Counted from the stretch's first letter, positions 52,479 to 62,950 are shown. The stretch is 64,000 nt of DNA from Bradyrhizobium cajani (GCF_009759665.1 NZ_WQNE01000026.1:24355-88354), one strand, 5' to 3'. Numbers and translations are program-made. The notes: generated by a model not told the origin, from the sequence alone.

Positions 52479-53198
52479 ATGTCCGATCTCACCGCCGTCA
52501 AAGCCCTGGTCTTCGACGTGTTCGGCACCGTCGTTGACTGGCGCACCAGCCTCATCACCGACTTCATGTGGTGGGGCAGGCAGCGCGGCATCAGCGCCGA
52601 CTGGACCGCTTTGGTCGACGGCTGGCGCGGCATGTACATGGCTTCGATGGACGAGGTGCGCAAACATCCCGAGCGCGGCTATGTCATGCTCGACGATCTG
52701 CACCGCCGCTCGCTGGACAAGCTGGTCGCGCAGTTTGCGATTAAGGGCCTCACTGAAGCCGATCTCGATTACCTCACCAAGGGCTGGCACCGCCTCAATC
52801 CCTGGCCCGACAGCGTCGCCGGCCTGACTCGGTTGAAGACGAAATTCGTCATCTCGCCGCTGTCGAACGGCAACGTCGCGCTGCTCACCAACATGGCGAA
52901 GTTCGCCGGCCTGCCGTGGGACCTCATTCTGTCGGCCGAACTGTTCGAGCACTACAAGCCCGATCCGGAAACCTATCTTGGGGCCGCGCGGCTGCTTTGT
53001 CTCAAGCCGGACGAAGTGATGATAGTCGCCGCCCACAACGGCGATCTTGCCGCCGCGCAGAAGAACGGGCTGAAGACCGCCTTCGTGGCGCGGCCGACCG
53101 AATATGGTCCGCTTCAGAAGGTCGATTTCGAAGCCACCGGCAACTGGGACATCGTCGCGAAGGATTTTGGCGGGATCGCCGACAGGCTTGGGTGCTGA
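52479..53198 (+). CDS. Haloacid dehalogenase type II (HAD superfamily)
   Basis: 239 residues. The nucleophile motif ALVFDVFGTVVDWRTS (first Asp) at about residue 9, motif II SPLSNGN at about 123, Lys in HYKPDPETY at about 159 and acidic motif AAHNGDLAAAQ at about 184 match L-2-haloacid dehalogenases, cofactor-free enzymes that release halide from 2-haloalkanoic acids. Real substrate uncertain. Start at 52479 chosen because upstream in-frame codons belong to the palindromic element. Convergent with the TetR gene (7 bp apart). Confidence 0.93.
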   Translation: MSDLTAVKALVFDVFGTVVDWRTSLITDFMWWGRQRGISADWTALVDGWRGMYMASMDEVRKHPERGYVMLDDLHRRSLDKLVAQFAIKGLTEADLDYLTKGWHRLNPWPDSVAGLTRLKTKFVISPLSNGNVALLTNMAKFAGLPWDLILSAELFEHYKPDPETYLGAARLLCLKPDEVMIVAAHNGDLAAAQKNGLKTAFVARPTEYGPLQKVDFEATGNWDIVAKDFGGIADRLGC

Positions 53199-53205
53199 CG
53201 CTCGC

Positions 53206-53886
53206 TCAATCCGAGCGCGGCGGCTGACCGGCCCGATCGTCAGGCACGCAGAACGTTGCAATCGCAAGATCGATCCGCCGGTCTAGCACGCGGCGATTGA
53301 GCTTGAATCCGGTGTCGGTCAGCAGCCTGAAATGGTCGTGGCCGAACACCATGCCGAACAGCATCTCGGCGATGAGGCGCAGCGGCACGCCGTCGAAACG
53401 AGGCTCGAGACGGACCGTCTTGAGGAGCTCGATGATATGCTCCGTGCCGCTCTCCATGATGACCTCGGCGAACATGCGCCCCAGTGCAGGCGAGGCCTGG
53501 CGTTCGCCGATGATCAGGCGCTGCAGCGCGATCTCGCCCGGCGATAGCGCCACGTCGGCAGCCTCACGGAGCGTATTTCGAAGCCGGGCCACTGGTGATC
53601 CTTCCAGAGCAGCATCTGCGAAATCGGCTTCGGGCAGGCTGCGCAGCAGCATGGCCCGGAAGAGCTCGGTCTTGCTCTCGAACAATTTGTAGAGCGTCTT
53701 CTTGGACATCCCGGCGGCCGCGGCGATGTCGTCCATCGTCGTCGCGCCAAAACCCTTGCTGGTGAAAGTGTCTTTCGCCGCCGCCAGCAATTGCGTCATG
53801 CGCGCGTCAGGGGCGGGGAGGCCAAAGCTCCGGTCTGAAGAACGATTGCCGCCAGAGCGGCTGCGATTTTCCGATGTCCTCGCCAT
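53206..53886 (-). CDS. TetR-family regulator of the adjacent RND efflux genes
   Basis: 226 residues: N-terminal Ser/Arg-rich leader, TetR HTH at about 28-75 (AAKDTFTSKGFGATTMDDIA and AGMSKKTLYKLFESKTELF) and an AefR-like C-terminal ligand/dimer domain. Divergent from the efflux genes, with two perfect GGAAACT-N4-AGTTTCC palindromes in the 173-bp gap, so it most likely represses the pump and itself until a toxic ligand is bound. Confidence 0.92.
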   Translation of the reverse strand: MARTSENRSRSGGNRSSDRSFGLPAPDARMTQLLAAAKDTFTSKGFGATTMDDIAAAAGMSKKTLYKLFESKTELFRAMLLRSLPEADFADAALEGSPVARLRNTLREAADVALSPGEIALQRLIIGERQASPALGRMFAEVIMESGTEHIIELLKTVRLEPRFDGVPLRLIAEMLFGMVFGHDHFRLLTDTGFKLNRRVLDRRIDLAIATFCVPDDRAGQPPRSD

Positions 53887-53966
53887 AAGACCTGCCGCCA
53901 GATGTGAGCCGCTTCACGACTGTTTGAACGGAATGTGTAGAGAGCATAGCACTTGACTTCGGGGAA

Positions 53967-54006
53967 GGAAACTACCAAGTTTCCAAGCGGAAACTGAATA
54001 GTTTCC
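53967..54006. promoter_or_regulatory. Tandem palindromic operators GGAAACT-N4-AGTTTCC (TetR boxes)
   Basis: Perfect 18-bp palindromes at 53967-53984 (spacer ACCA) and 53989-54006 (spacer GAAT), centres 22 bp apart (about two helical turns), plus a half-site GTTTCC at 54011-54016. A -35-like TTGACT stands at 53953-53958 just before them. They lie between the divergent TetR and efflux genes. Binding by the adjacent TetR protein is inferred from position and symmetry. Confidence 0.88.
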
Positions 54007-54059
54007 AAACGTTTCCGTGCGCGATCCCTCTCGAAGGGCCGCAAGCTCACCCATGGATC

Positions 54060-55271
54060 ATGATCATGCGTCGACCGATCGCCCACGCCGTTCCGTTGAT
54101 TGCCCTGCTGTCGCTCGCGGCCTGCGGCGAGCAGAGCCAGATGCCGGCGTCGCAACAGATGGCGCCCGAGGTCGGCGTCGTGACGCTGAAGCCGCAGGAG
54201 GCGAAGGTCTCGACCGTCCTGCCGGGCCGCGTCGTCGCCTACCAGGTCTCGGAAGTCCGGCCGCAGGTCACCGGCATCCTGCTCAAGCGCGACTTCGTGG
54301 AGGGCGCCGAGGTCAAGGAGGGCGACCTGCTCTACGAGATCGACCCGGTCCAGTACAAGGCGGCGCTGGCGAACGCCGAGGCGTCGGTGCAGCGGGCCGA
54401 GGCAACGGTCGTCAGTGTCAAACTGAAGGCCGCGCGCAAGACCCAGCTGCTGCAGACCAACGCGGCAAGCCAGCAGGACGTGGACGATGCGGTCGCCGCC
54501 TACAAGCAGGGCGAGGCCGATCTGAAGGCCGCTGAGGCCAACCGCGACACCGCCGAGATCGCGCTGGATCGCACCAAGGTCGCCGCGTCGATCTCGGGCC
54601 GGATCGGCAAGTCGACCATCACGCCCGGTGCGCTCGTCACCGCGAGCTAGGCGACCGCGATGACGACGATCCAGCAGCTCGACCCGGTCTATGTCGATCT
54701 CGATCAGTCGACCTCCGAGATGGAGCGGCTGCGCAGCCAGATCGCGAGCGGAAAGCTCAAGCGGCCGGCCGAGGGCGTGCAGGTCGAGCTCTTGATGGAG
54801 AGCGGCAAAACCTACGGTCACAAGGGCAAATACGGCTTTACGGACGCGAGCGTCAACGAAAGCACCGGCTCGGTCTCATCGCGCGCGATCTTCGCCAATC
54901 CCGAGCGCGCACTGCTGCCCGGCATGTATGTGCGCGCGCGCGTCGTCGCCGGCGTCGATCCGGCTGCGATCCTGGTGCCGCAGCGGGCGGTGTCGCGCAA
55001 TCCGCTGGGGCAGGCGGTCGCGATGTTCGTGGACAAGGACGGCAAGATCGAGCAGCGGACGCTGGATCTCGGCGAGGACGTCGATGGCAATTGGCTGGTC
55101 CGCTCCGGCGCCAAATCGGGCGATCGCCTGGTGGTCGAGGGAACGCAGAAGGTGCGCCCCGGTGCCCCCGTCAAGACCGTCGAGGTTGCGGTCGATCCGG
55201 CAACCGGCCTGACAATGAACCCGACTCGGCAGGCCGATGCACGGCCGGCCGCCGGCGCAACCGGGCAGTAA
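54060..55271 (+). pseudogene. RND efflux periplasmic adaptor (AcrA/MexA type) interrupted by an in-frame TAG
   Basis: Codons 1-196 (54060-54647) encode a lipoprotein signal (LLSLAAC), barrel-sandwich/lipoyl part (LKRDFVEGAEVKEGDLLYEI), coiled-coil hairpin and the start of the beta-barrel up to [17 protein letters not shown]. Then comes TAG at 54648-54650; after it the same frame continues [20 protein letters not shown] to 55271 with the remaining barrel and membrane-proximal domains. Homologues have Gln at this point, so one C-to-T change (CAG to TAG) explains it. Total length of 403 residues is normal for the family. An ATG at 54660 could allow reinitiation and a two-piece adaptor. Either a recent nonsense mutation, a sequencing error, or readthrough. 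The pump gene follows 5 bp later and is intact. Confidence 0.9.
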
Positions 55272-55276
55272 TCGTC

Positions 55277-58200
55277 ATGTCGCATTTCTTCATCAAGCGG
55301 CCGATCTTCGCCTGGGTCATCGCCATCCTAATCATGCTGGTTGGCGTGCTCGCGATCATGCGCCTGCCGATCGCGCAATATCCGCAGATCGCGCCGACCG
55401 TCGTCACGATCACGGCGACCTATCCCGGTGCGAACGCCCAGACCGCCGAGAACTCGGTGACCAAGGTCATCGAGCAGAACATGACCGGCCTCGACTATCT
55501 CCAGTACATGTCCTCGTCGAGCACCTCGACCGGCGTCGTGCAGATATCGCTGACGTTCACCAACGAGGCCGATGCCGACATCGCCCAGGTGCAGGTGCAG
55601 AACAAGCTCCAGCTCGCCACCCCGCTGCTGCCGCAGGTCGTGCAGCAGCAAGGCATCAAGGTGGTGAAGTCGTCGGCGAGCTTCCTGATGGTGCTCGGCT
55701 TCGTCTCCGAGGACGGCAGGCTCGCCGCCAGCGACATCGCCGACTACGTGGCGTCCTCGGTCAACGATCCCATCAGCCGCGTCGCCGGCGTCGGCCAGGT
55801 GACGTTGTTCGGCGCCGAATACGCCATGCGCATCTGGCTCGATCCCGACAAGCTGGCCAAGTACAATCTGATGCCGGGCGATGTCACCGCGGCGATCCAG
55901 ACCCAGAACACGCAGGTCACGGCCGGCCAGCTCGGTGGCCTGCCGGCCGTCGGCGGCCAGCAGCTCAATGCCACCATTACCTCGCAGAGCCGCTTGCAGA
56001 CGGTCGAGCAGTTCAAGGACATCATCCTGCGCACGGCGTCGTCGGGCCAGGTGGTGCGCATCGGCGATGTCGCGCGCGTCGAGCTCGGTTCGAAATCCTA
56101 CGATTCAACCGCGCGCTACAACGGCAAGCCAGCCGCGGGCATGGGCATCAGCCTTGCAACCGGCGCCAATGCGGTCGCAACCTCGGAGGCTGTGAAGGCG
56201 CGCATTGCCGAGCTCGGCGCTACCATGCCGGAGGGGCTTCGCGTCATCTACCCCTACGACACGACACCCTTCGTCAAGCTGTCGATCGAGAAGGTGGTGC
56301 ACACGCTGTTCGAGGCGATCGTCCTCGTCTTCGTCGTCATGTTCGTGTTCCTCCAGAGCTGGCGGGCCACCATCATTCCGACCATCGCGGTGCCCGTGGT
56401 GCTGCTCGGGACCTTCGGCGTGCTGTCGCTTGCCGGCTATTCCATCAACACGCTGACGATGTTCGCGATGGTGCTGGCGATCGGCCTGCTGGTCGACGAC
56501 GCCATCGTCGTGGTCGAGAACGTCGAGCGCGTGATGGCCGAGGAGCAGCTCGGTCCGCGCGAGGCGACCGAGAAATCCATGCGCGAGATCACCGGCGCAC
56601 TGGTCGGCATCGGCGTCGTGCTCTCGGCCGTGTTCATCCCCATGGCGTTCTTCAACGGCTCGGTCGGCATCATCTACCGGCAGTTCGCGCTGACCATCGT
56701 CACGGCGATGCTGCTCTCCGTGCTGGTGGCGCTGGTGCTGACACCGGCGCTGTGCGCCACCATCCTGAAGCCGGCAAAACATCACGGCACCCGGCGCGGT
56801 TTCTTCGGCCTGTTCAACCGTGGCTTCGACCGGATGGCCGACGGCTATCAGCGCGCCGCGGGCGGCGCGATCAGGCGCGTCGCCGGCGTCCTGATCGCCT
56901 TCGTGGCGATCATCGCCGGCATGGTCGTCCTGTTCCAGCGGCTGCCGAGCTCGTTCCTGCCCGAGGAGGACCAGGGCACGATCATGACCCTGATCCAGCT
57001 TCCGGTCGGCGCCACCTCGACACGCACGCTCGATGTCATCAAGCAGGTCGAGCATCAATATCTCGACAACGAGAAGGACGCCGTGGAAGGCGTGTTCGCG
57101 GTCAATGGCTTCAGCTTTGCGGGGCAGGGGCAGAACGTTGGCCTTGCCTTCGTCAGCCTGAAACCGTTCGACGAGCGCAAGCATCCGTCGACCTCGGCGC
57201 AGGCCGTGGTCGGACGCGCCATGGGTGCGTTCGCGAAGATCCGTGATGCGATGGTGTTTGCCGTGCTGCCGCCCCCGATTCCCGGTTTCGGCAATTCCGG
57301 CGGCTTCGACGTCTATCTCCAGGACACCGGCGGCAACGGCCACGAGGCGCTGATCCAGGCGCGCAACCAGCTGCTCGGCCAGCTCGCGGCGGACAAGCGC
57401 GTGGCGCAGGCACGGCCGAACGGTCAGGACGATACGCCGCAATTCAACCTCGACGTCGATCAGGCCAAGGCCACGGCACTCGGCGTGAACCTGAGCGATC
57501 TCAACGCCACGCTGTCGGCGGCCTGGGGCGGCGCCTATGTCAACGACTTCATCGACCGCGGCCGCGTCAAGCAGGTCTATGTGCAGAGCGACGCGCCGTT
57601 CCGGATGGACACCAGCGACATCGGCCGCTGGTACGTCCGCAACGCCTCCGGCTCGATGGTGCCGTTCTCGGCGCTGGCCAGCGATCGCTGGAGCTTCGGC
57701 TCGCCGCGCCTGGAGCGCTACAACGGCGTTGCCGCCGTCGAGATCCAGGGCCAGGCGGGGCCGGGCATCAGCTCGGGCGTCGCCATGCAGGCGGTGGAGG
57801 AGCAGATGGCCAAGCTGCCCAAGGGCTACGGCCATGAATGGACCGGGTTGTCGTTCCAGGAGCGGCTCATCGGCAGCCAGACGCTGTACCTCTATTCGAT
57901 CTCGCTCCTGATCGTGTTCCTCAGCCTCGCTGCGCTGTATGAGAGCTGGTCGGTCCCGTTCGCGGTCATGCTGACGGTGCCGATCGGCGTGCTCGGCGCG
58001 CTGCTTGCTGCGACGCTGTTCGGCCAGGCCAACGACGTGTATTTTCAGGTCGGCCTGCTCACCACGATCGGCCTTGCCGCGAAGAACGCGATCCTGATCG
58101 TCGAATTCGCGCTGGAGCAGATCGCTGCCGGCCGCAGCCTCGTCGATGCCACGCTGCACGCGGCGCGCCAGCGGCTGCGCCCGATCCTGATGACGTCGCT

Positions 58201-58423
58201 CGCCTTCATCCTCGGCGTGCTGCCGCTGGCGGTGGCGACGGGCGCGGGCTCCGCCAGCCAGAACGCGGTCGGCATCGGGGTCGCTGGCGGCATGATCGCG
58301 GCAACCGTCCTCGGCATCTTCTTCGTTCCGGCGCTGTTCGTTCTGGTCCGGCGGATATTTCCGGGCGCGCGGCCTGACGCAGCCACGTCGAAGCCTCTCG
58401 CGGTCGCGGAGCCCGCGGAATAG
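55277..58423 (+). CDS. RND-family multidrug efflux pump, HAE1 type (AcrB/MexB-like)
   Basis: 1048-residue inner-membrane proton-driven exporter. It begins [20 protein letters not shown] and has the periplasmic pore domains, the second-half start at about 540, and the proton-relay Asp pair in [21 protein letters not shown] at about 400-410. Twelve membrane helices expected. By family it extrudes hydrophobic drugs, detergents or plant compounds with the adaptor and an outer-membrane channel; no TolC-type gene is present downstream. The frame extends upstream into the adaptor gene but the start above follows the family. Function depends on an adaptor, and the adjacent one is interrupted. Confidence 0.97.
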   Translation: MSHFFIKRPIFAWVIAILIMLVGVLAIMRLPIAQYPQIAPTVVTITATYPGANAQTAENSVTKVIEQNMTGLDYLQYMSSSSTSTGVVQISLTFTNEADADIAQVQVQNKLQLATPLLPQVVQQQGIKVVKSSASFLMVLGFVSEDGRLAASDIADYVASSVNDPISRVAGVGQVTLFGAEYAMRIWLDPDKLAKYNLMPGDVTAAIQTQNTQVTAGQLGGLPAVGGQQLNATITSQSRLQTVEQFKDIILRTASSGQVVRIGDVARVELGSKSYDSTARYNGKPAAGMGISLATGANAVATSEAVKARIAELGATMPEGLRVIYPYDTTPFVKLSIEKVVHTLFEAIVLVFVVMFVFLQSWRATIIPTIAVPVVLLGTFGVLSLAGYSINTLTMFAMVLAIGLLVDDAIVVVENVERVMAEEQLGPREATEKSMREITGALVGIGVVLSAVFIPMAFFNGSVGIIYRQFALTIVTAMLLSVLVALVLTPALCATILKPAKHHGTRRGFFGLFNRGFDRMADGYQRAAGGAIRRVAGVLIAFVAIIAGMVVLFQRLPSSFLPEEDQGTIMTLIQLPVGATSTRTLDVIKQVEHQYLDNEKDAVEGVFAVNGFSFAGQGQNVGLAFVSLKPFDERKHPSTSAQAVVGRAMGAFAKIRDAMVFAVLPPPIPGFGNSGGFDVYLQDTGGNGHEALIQARNQLLGQLAADKRVAQARPNGQDDTPQFNLDVDQAKATALGVNLSDLNATLSAAWGGAYVNDFIDRGRVKQVYVQSDAPFRMDTSDIGRWYVRNASGSMVPFSALASDRWSFGSPRLERYNGVAAVEIQGQAGPGISSGVAMQAVEEQMAKLPKGYGHEWTGLSFQERLIGSQTLYLYSISLLIVFLSLAALYESWSVPFAVMLTVPIGVLGALLAATLFGQANDVYFQVGLLTTIGLAAKNAILIVEFALEQIAAGRSLVDATLHAARQRLRPILMTSLAFILGVLPLAVATGAGSASQNAVGIGVAGGMIAATVLGIFFVPALFVLVRRIFPGARPDAATSKPLAVAEPAE

Positions 58424-58477
58424 CAGCATCACGGGCCCGGGCGGCACGGCTGCGCTGCCCGGACCTGATCTGGCGAG

Positions 58478-59449
58478 CTACAACGTCATCCGCATCGGTT
58501 CGGGGTAATAGTGGAAGCCTTCACCTGCCTTGGCGACATGGCCGTAGCCCGGCCAGGCGAAGTGATAGGACATCACCGGCGTCTTGTTGGCCGCAAGCAT
58601 CGTGAGCAGTTTCACGCGCGATTCAGCTGCTTGCTTGGGATCTGTGTCGTAGGAGAATTCCATCCGCGGCCGCTCCAGCAGCAGCACCGAATGGTGCGAG
58701 AGATCGCCGAGGAAAGCAAAAGACTTGCCGGCCGAACTGACCATGAAGATGGTGTGGCCGACAGTATGACCGGGCGCTGCGATCGCCTGCACGCCCGGCA
58801 GGAATTCCTGCCCGTCCTTGAAGAACACGATGCGGTCGCGGACCGGCAGAAGATTCTTGCGGGCGTGAACGACGAAGTCCTTGGCCGGACTGCCAAGCTT
58901 GCCTTCATCGGTCCAGAAGTCGAAATCGGTCTGGGAGATGTAGATCTGCGCGTTCGGGAACAGCGGCTTGCCACCTTCGTCGACGATGCCCCCGATGTGG
59001 TCGATATGGGCATGCGAGCAGACCACGGCATCGATGTCCCCCGGCTTGATGCCGGCCTCGGTCATGCTCTTCTGCTGCCGCCCGGTGCTGGCGCCGAACA
59101 TTTTTGAGCTGCCCATGCCGGTATCGAACAGGATGAGCTTGTCGCCGGTGTTCACGATCGGCGAGTTCTGCTCGAGCACGACATTGTCCGGCGACAGGAA
59201 ATTGTCCGCCAGCATCTTCTTCACCTCTTCCTTGGGAACGCCGGTGAAGGTCCCGGAGGGATCGCCGAGCGGCAGCGGCCCATCGGACACGACGGTCACT
59301 TCCGCATCGCCGAGAATGAAGCGGTGCCAGTAGGGCGTCTGGGTGCCGAGCTTGGGAGCCCGCGCCAATGCGCTGCTGCCGAGCATGGCGCTGGCGCCGA
59401 GGCCGGCTCCGAGTGCGAGCAGCGACCGACGAGAGACATCGATTGTCAT
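58478..59449 (-). CDS. Exported metallo-beta-lactamase-fold hydrolase (Tat signal) 2
   Basis: 323 residues with a twin-arginine signal (SRRSLLALGAGLGASAML) followed by an MBL domain: NTGDKLILFDTGMGS, zinc motif CSHAHIDHIGGI at about 145, PGHTVGHTIF at about 228, FLGDLSHHSVL at about 250 and YHFAWPGYGH near the end. Same architecture as the protein at 41603, with moderate similarity by eye. Convergent with the RND pump gene (54-bp gap). Substrate unknown. Confidence 0.92.
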   Translation of the reverse strand: MTIDVSRRSLLALGAGLGASAMLGSSALARAPKLGTQTPYWHRFILGDAEVTVVSDGPLPLGDPSGTFTGVPKEEVKKMLADNFLSPDNVVLEQNSPIVNTGDKLILFDTGMGSSKMFGASTGRQQKSMTEAGIKPGDIDAVVCSHAHIDHIGGIVDEGGKPLFPNAQIYISQTDFDFWTDEGKLGSPAKDFVVHARKNLLPVRDRIVFFKDGQEFLPGVQAIAAPGHTVGHTIFMVSSAGKSFAFLGDLSHHSVLLLERPRMEFSYDTDPKQAAESRVKLLTMLAANKTPVMSYHFAWPGYGHVAKAGEGFHYYPEPMRMTL

Positions 59450-59765
59450 GCGTTTTCTCCGCTTTTGTCTTTTATTGCGCGATTGTTCGCGCGTTGTGTT
59501 CGGCCTGCGCCGATGGTCGGATGCTGCTCCGGTCCAGACGAGCTAGCAAGTGGAATTGGTTTTTGGTGACGAGCGCGGCTTGCCGAGATGAAGGCACCAC
59601 TCCAGGCGCGCACCAATGATTGTGTCGCCATTGTGTCTGCTGGCCGCGCGATGCGAGGCACACAATCTTGATGTCAGGACGGCGCGCGCCCGCGCAGGCG
59701 TCGACGAAGCGCACGAGGTAGCTGCATCTCGGCCGTCTGTCCTCGCGAAGCGCCCGCAGGCGACA
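59450..59765. other. Intergenic region, 316 bp
   Basis: Upstream of the Tat metallo-beta-lactamase gene and downstream of the autotransporter gene (both minus). A small palindrome GCGCGA-TTGT-TCGCGC lies at 59477-59492 near the presumed promoter. No terminator hairpin with a T-run is seen after the autotransporter. Otherwise nothing recognised. Confidence 0.4.
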
Positions 59766-62700
59766 TCACCAGGCGTATCGGACCACGCCTTTGCCGGCGT
59801 AGGAGCGCGTGACGTTCGAGAACTCGCCCTCGAACGTGCCGGCGGCCGACCAGCCGTTCAGCCACTTCTTCTCGACCGATCCGGTCACCAGCGCGGAGTC
59901 CGAGGCCATCGCCGCGCCGTTCACGACGAAGCTCGCACCGGGCAGCGTCTGGAACGTGGCGCCAATGGCGCGGTCCGGATTGAAATCATGCGCCCAGGCC
60001 AGCCGTCCGCGCAGCGTGACGATGCCGTCGGCCTGAGCGAAGGATTTGTCGGTGCGCAGGCCGAGCTCGGTGCGGGTGTCGGTGACGCTCCTGGCGCCAT
60101 AGGCCAGCGCAAACTGATTGCTGCCGACGATGGCCTGCTCGGCGTAGGCCGGCAGATCGAAGGTGGTGAACTGTGCTGCGGCGTAAGGCGTGAGACCGAC
60201 GCCCTGCGTGACGAAGCGATAGCCGCCTTCGAGCCGGCCGGAATAGGTGTTGGCATTGAACTCGGCGCGCAGGCGGTCGACGCCGGCCGCCGTCACGGTG
60301 CGATCGGTCGTGATGTCCTGCCAGCCATAGGCCAGCGCGCCGGCGATGTAGGCAGGCCCAATGATGTGCCGGAAGAAGGCGCCGGCCTGGAACAGGTCGG
60401 ACCGGCCGCCGCCAAGCGCGTTCGCCACGGTAAAATTGGTACCACCGCCGGCGAGCGCGAAGCCGACCAGCGTATCGCGGGAGATGCGATAATCCGCACC
60501 GACAGCGGTGCCGTAGAGATTGCTTGTGGTGGTGTTCGATCCGACGACGGCGTTGCCGTCGGTCTGCTGCGCGCCGCCAAAGCCCGCCGCCCAGACGCTC
60601 CAGCGCTGCTCGAACGACGGTGCGACCGGTGCCTTGGTGTAGATCGCAGCCAGCGCGTCGTTCGGCTTGCGCTTGCGCGCGTAGGCCAGGGCTGCCTGAT
60701 CCGTAAAGGCTGTCTCATCCGCATAGGCATTCGGCGCGCCGCCCGCACTGACGGGATCGCCGCGGCCCGCGATGAACGGATCCGTCATCACACCCATGAA
60801 CTGGTTCATGGCGTTGAACGTCGCCTGCTGCGGCGCGCTGCCGACCTCGCCGGAGAGCTGAGTCAGGCCGGCGGGCGTCAGGCCGCCGAATGCGATCGGG
60901 ATGGTGCCGTTGCTGTTGAAGAAGTTGATGATCGCGTTGCCGACATTCTGCTGATTGCCGTTCAGGTTGCCGGACGGAGGCGCGAAGTTCAGCACGAGGT
61001 TCAGATATGCGTGGGTGTGGGTTGCGTCGTAGCTCAGCGTGGTGGTGAAGCCCGACGGCAGGCCGAAATTCAAGACCGTGGGATCGAACGTGCCGCCGAT
61101 GCTGCCCGCGCTGAGAATGGTATACTGCTTCGCGACATAGCTTCCGGCGGCAAAGTCCGCAGCGACGGTGGCGCCGCCGAGGCTCGCATTGCCGGTCACA
61201 TTGGCAAAGGTCGACGTCGTGGGGTTCGCATAGACAAAATACGTCGCCCCGGACTGCATCGCGAGGCTTGCCAGCGTCATGGACGTTCCCGGCGTGCCTG
61301 GGGCGCCGGGCGAGAAAACGGCACCCGCGTTGATCTGAGCGGCGCCCACAGCGCCGCCGCCGGTTAGCGAGCCATTCGCGTTTACGGTCGTGAGGATCGA
61401 TGATGCAATCGAGCCATTGACAGCAAGGATTCCGTTATTGACCGTTGTTGCCCCGGTGTAGGTGTTGACCGCCGATAGCGCCGTGATGCCGGTGCCATTC
61501 TGCTCCAATGCACCGGTGCCGCTGATCACGCCTGTGAGGGCGAGAACGTTCGAGCGGTTGATGGCGAACGTGCCGTTGTTGGCGACATTGCCGACGATCG
61601 AACCGGTGGTGCCGCCATTGCCGAGCTGCAGCGTGTGGCCCGAATTAATGATGGTCCCACCGGTGTAGGTGTTGGCGCCGGTCAACGTCACGGTGCCGGA
61701 GAGGCCGAGGCTCAGGCTCAGGCGCCCGGCGCCTTGGATGACACCACCGAAATCGCCATTCGTAATGGCTATAATGGTCGCGGCACTGGACCCGGTGTTC
61801 ACCGTTCCTGCGCCAAGCAGATTGCGGAGGGCACTGGTATGGTCGTTGTAATCGAGGACCGCGCCTGCGGCCACCGTCGTTGAGCCGGCGTTGCCTGTGA
61901 AAAACGACATTATGCCGTCAATTGCCTGCAGCGTGCCGCCGTTGACTGCGAGCGTCGTACCCGTGCCTACGGCCGTGCCGACCGCGATCTGCAATTGCAC
62001 GGTTCCCGTATCCGCTGCGGATCCGAACTGCAGATGAGCGTTCGCCACGTTCATGCCGCCCGCCGCCAACAGAGTTGTGCCGGCTGCCGCCGACAATGTC
62101 GAGGTCGTGCCGGCTGTGAAGGTGATATCGTTGGCCAGCGTCCCAGTGACCGTCGTGCGCAATGTGCCGCCGCTCATGGTCATGGCACCGGCCCCGAACG
62201 CGTCGATCGAGCCCGCGGTTGCGTGTCCGCCGGTCAGCGTCCCGCCCGTGACCGTGGTACCGCCCGCATAGGTGTTGGCGCTGTTCAGCGTCACCCTGCC
62301 GGGACCCGCGACCGTCAAGCTGCCGGGACCTGTGATCTGGCCAGTGCTGTCGACCAGAAACTCCGCACTCGCAGACGCCGTCGTGATGACGGTGTTCGAA
62401 TTGAGCTGAAGAACGCCGCCGGCCGTAATATCGCCGCTCAGGAACGGATTGCTTGATTGCACATTGATCGCGGCCGAGCCCGCGCTGGTCCCCATGATCA
62501 GGGTGCCGTTGACGAAGCCGAAATTGCTGTTCGTGGCTGAAGAGTTCAGATTCAACGTGCCGATCGTGAACGTCCCGGCCTGTAGATTGACCTGTGGACC
62601 TTGGTTCGGGATCGTCGCATTGAATGTCGCCACAGCGTCGACTGCGTTTGGAACGGTGGCCGGCGTCCAGCTTCCGGCTGCGGCCCAAAATCCGGGGCCG

Positions 62701-62861
62701 CCATTCCAGGTCTGCGCGGCCGCCTGATTAGAGATCGCCGTGAGCAGACCCACCGCCGCGACGGGCAGCGCCGCCGTCAATGCCGTACTCGCCAACAACG
62801 CCTTGATGGAGATCGCCCACCGCGTGGGACGCCAGCCGCCAACCCCAATTGCCAATTCCAC
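59766..62861 (-). CDS. Type V autotransporter (passenger with PATR repeats plus beta-barrel)
   Basis: 1031 residues. Extended signal region of about 50 residues (basic RWAISIKALLASTALTAAL, cut near QAAAQ). The passenger (about 50-760) is Gly/Asn/Thr-rich beta-helix with autotransporter repeats such as NTYAGGTTVTGGTL near 195, NTYTGGTIINSGHTLQLG near 400 and NTYTGATTVNNGILAV near 465. The translocator barrel occupies about 775-1031, starting at FEQRWSVWAAGFGG and ending VVRYAW with terminal Trp, the BAM signal. Likely surface adhesin or display protein. Start is a GTG at 62861 without a clear ribosome site; a few codons either way are possible. Confidence 0.92.
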   Translation of the reverse strand: MELAIGVGGWRPTRWAISIKALLASTALTAALPVAAVGLLTAISNQAAAQTWNGGPGFWAAAGSWTPATVPNAVDAVATFNATIPNQGPQVNLQAGTFTIGTLNLNSSATNSNFGFVNGTLIMGTSAGSAAINVQSSNPFLSGDITAGGVLQLNSNTVITTASASAEFLVDSTGQITGPGSLTVAGPGRVTLNSANTYAGGTTVTGGTLTGGHATAGSIDAFGAGAMTMSGGTLRTTVTGTLANDITFTAGTTSTLSAAAGTTLLAAGGMNVANAHLQFGSAADTGTVQLQIAVGTAVGTGTTLAVNGGTLQAIDGIMSFFTGNAGSTTVAAGAVLDYNDHTSALRNLLGAGTVNTGSSAATIIAITNGDFGGVIQGAGRLSLSLGLSGTVTLTGANTYTGGTIINSGHTLQLGNGGTTGSIVGNVANNGTFAINRSNVLALTGVISGTGALEQNGTGITALSAVNTYTGATTVNNGILAVNGSIASSILTTVNANGSLTGGGAVGAAQINAGAVFSPGAPGTPGTSMTLASLAMQSGATYFVYANPTTSTFANVTGNASLGGATVAADFAAGSYVAKQYTILSAGSIGGTFDPTVLNFGLPSGFTTTLSYDATHTHAYLNLVLNFAPPSGNLNGNQQNVGNAIINFFNSNGTIPIAFGGLTPAGLTQLSGEVGSAPQQATFNAMNQFMGVMTDPFIAGRGDPVSAGGAPNAYADETAFTDQAALAYARKRKPNDALAAIYTKAPVAPSFEQRWSVWAAGFGGAQQTDGNAVVGSNTTTSNLYGTAVGADYRISRDTLVGFALAGGGTNFTVANALGGGRSDLFQAGAFFRHIIGPAYIAGALAYGWQDITTDRTVTAAGVDRLRAEFNANTYSGRLEGGYRFVTQGVGLTPYAAAQFTTFDLPAYAEQAIVGSNQFALAYGARSVTDTRTELGLRTDKSFAQADGIVTLRGRLAWAHDFNPDRAIGATFQTLPGASFVVNGAAMASDSALVTGSVEKKWLNGWSAAGTFEGEFSNVTRSYAGKGVVRYAW

Positions 62862-62950
62862 AGGGCGCCCCGATGCAATGCATTGCCAAATATTTCAAAC
62901 GAGACATGCGTAGCTGTTTCGCCACCGGCGGACCACCGGAGACACCTCCC

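Noticed and set aside
56105-58447. 780-codon minus-strand frame opposite the RND pump gene
   Set aside because: Antisense of a well-supported gene; His/Asp/Arg-rich composition typical of GC-bias shadows.
59616-61367. 583-codon plus-strand frame opposite the autotransporter
   Set aside because: Shadow frame; the opposite strand encodes a complete autotransporter barrel.
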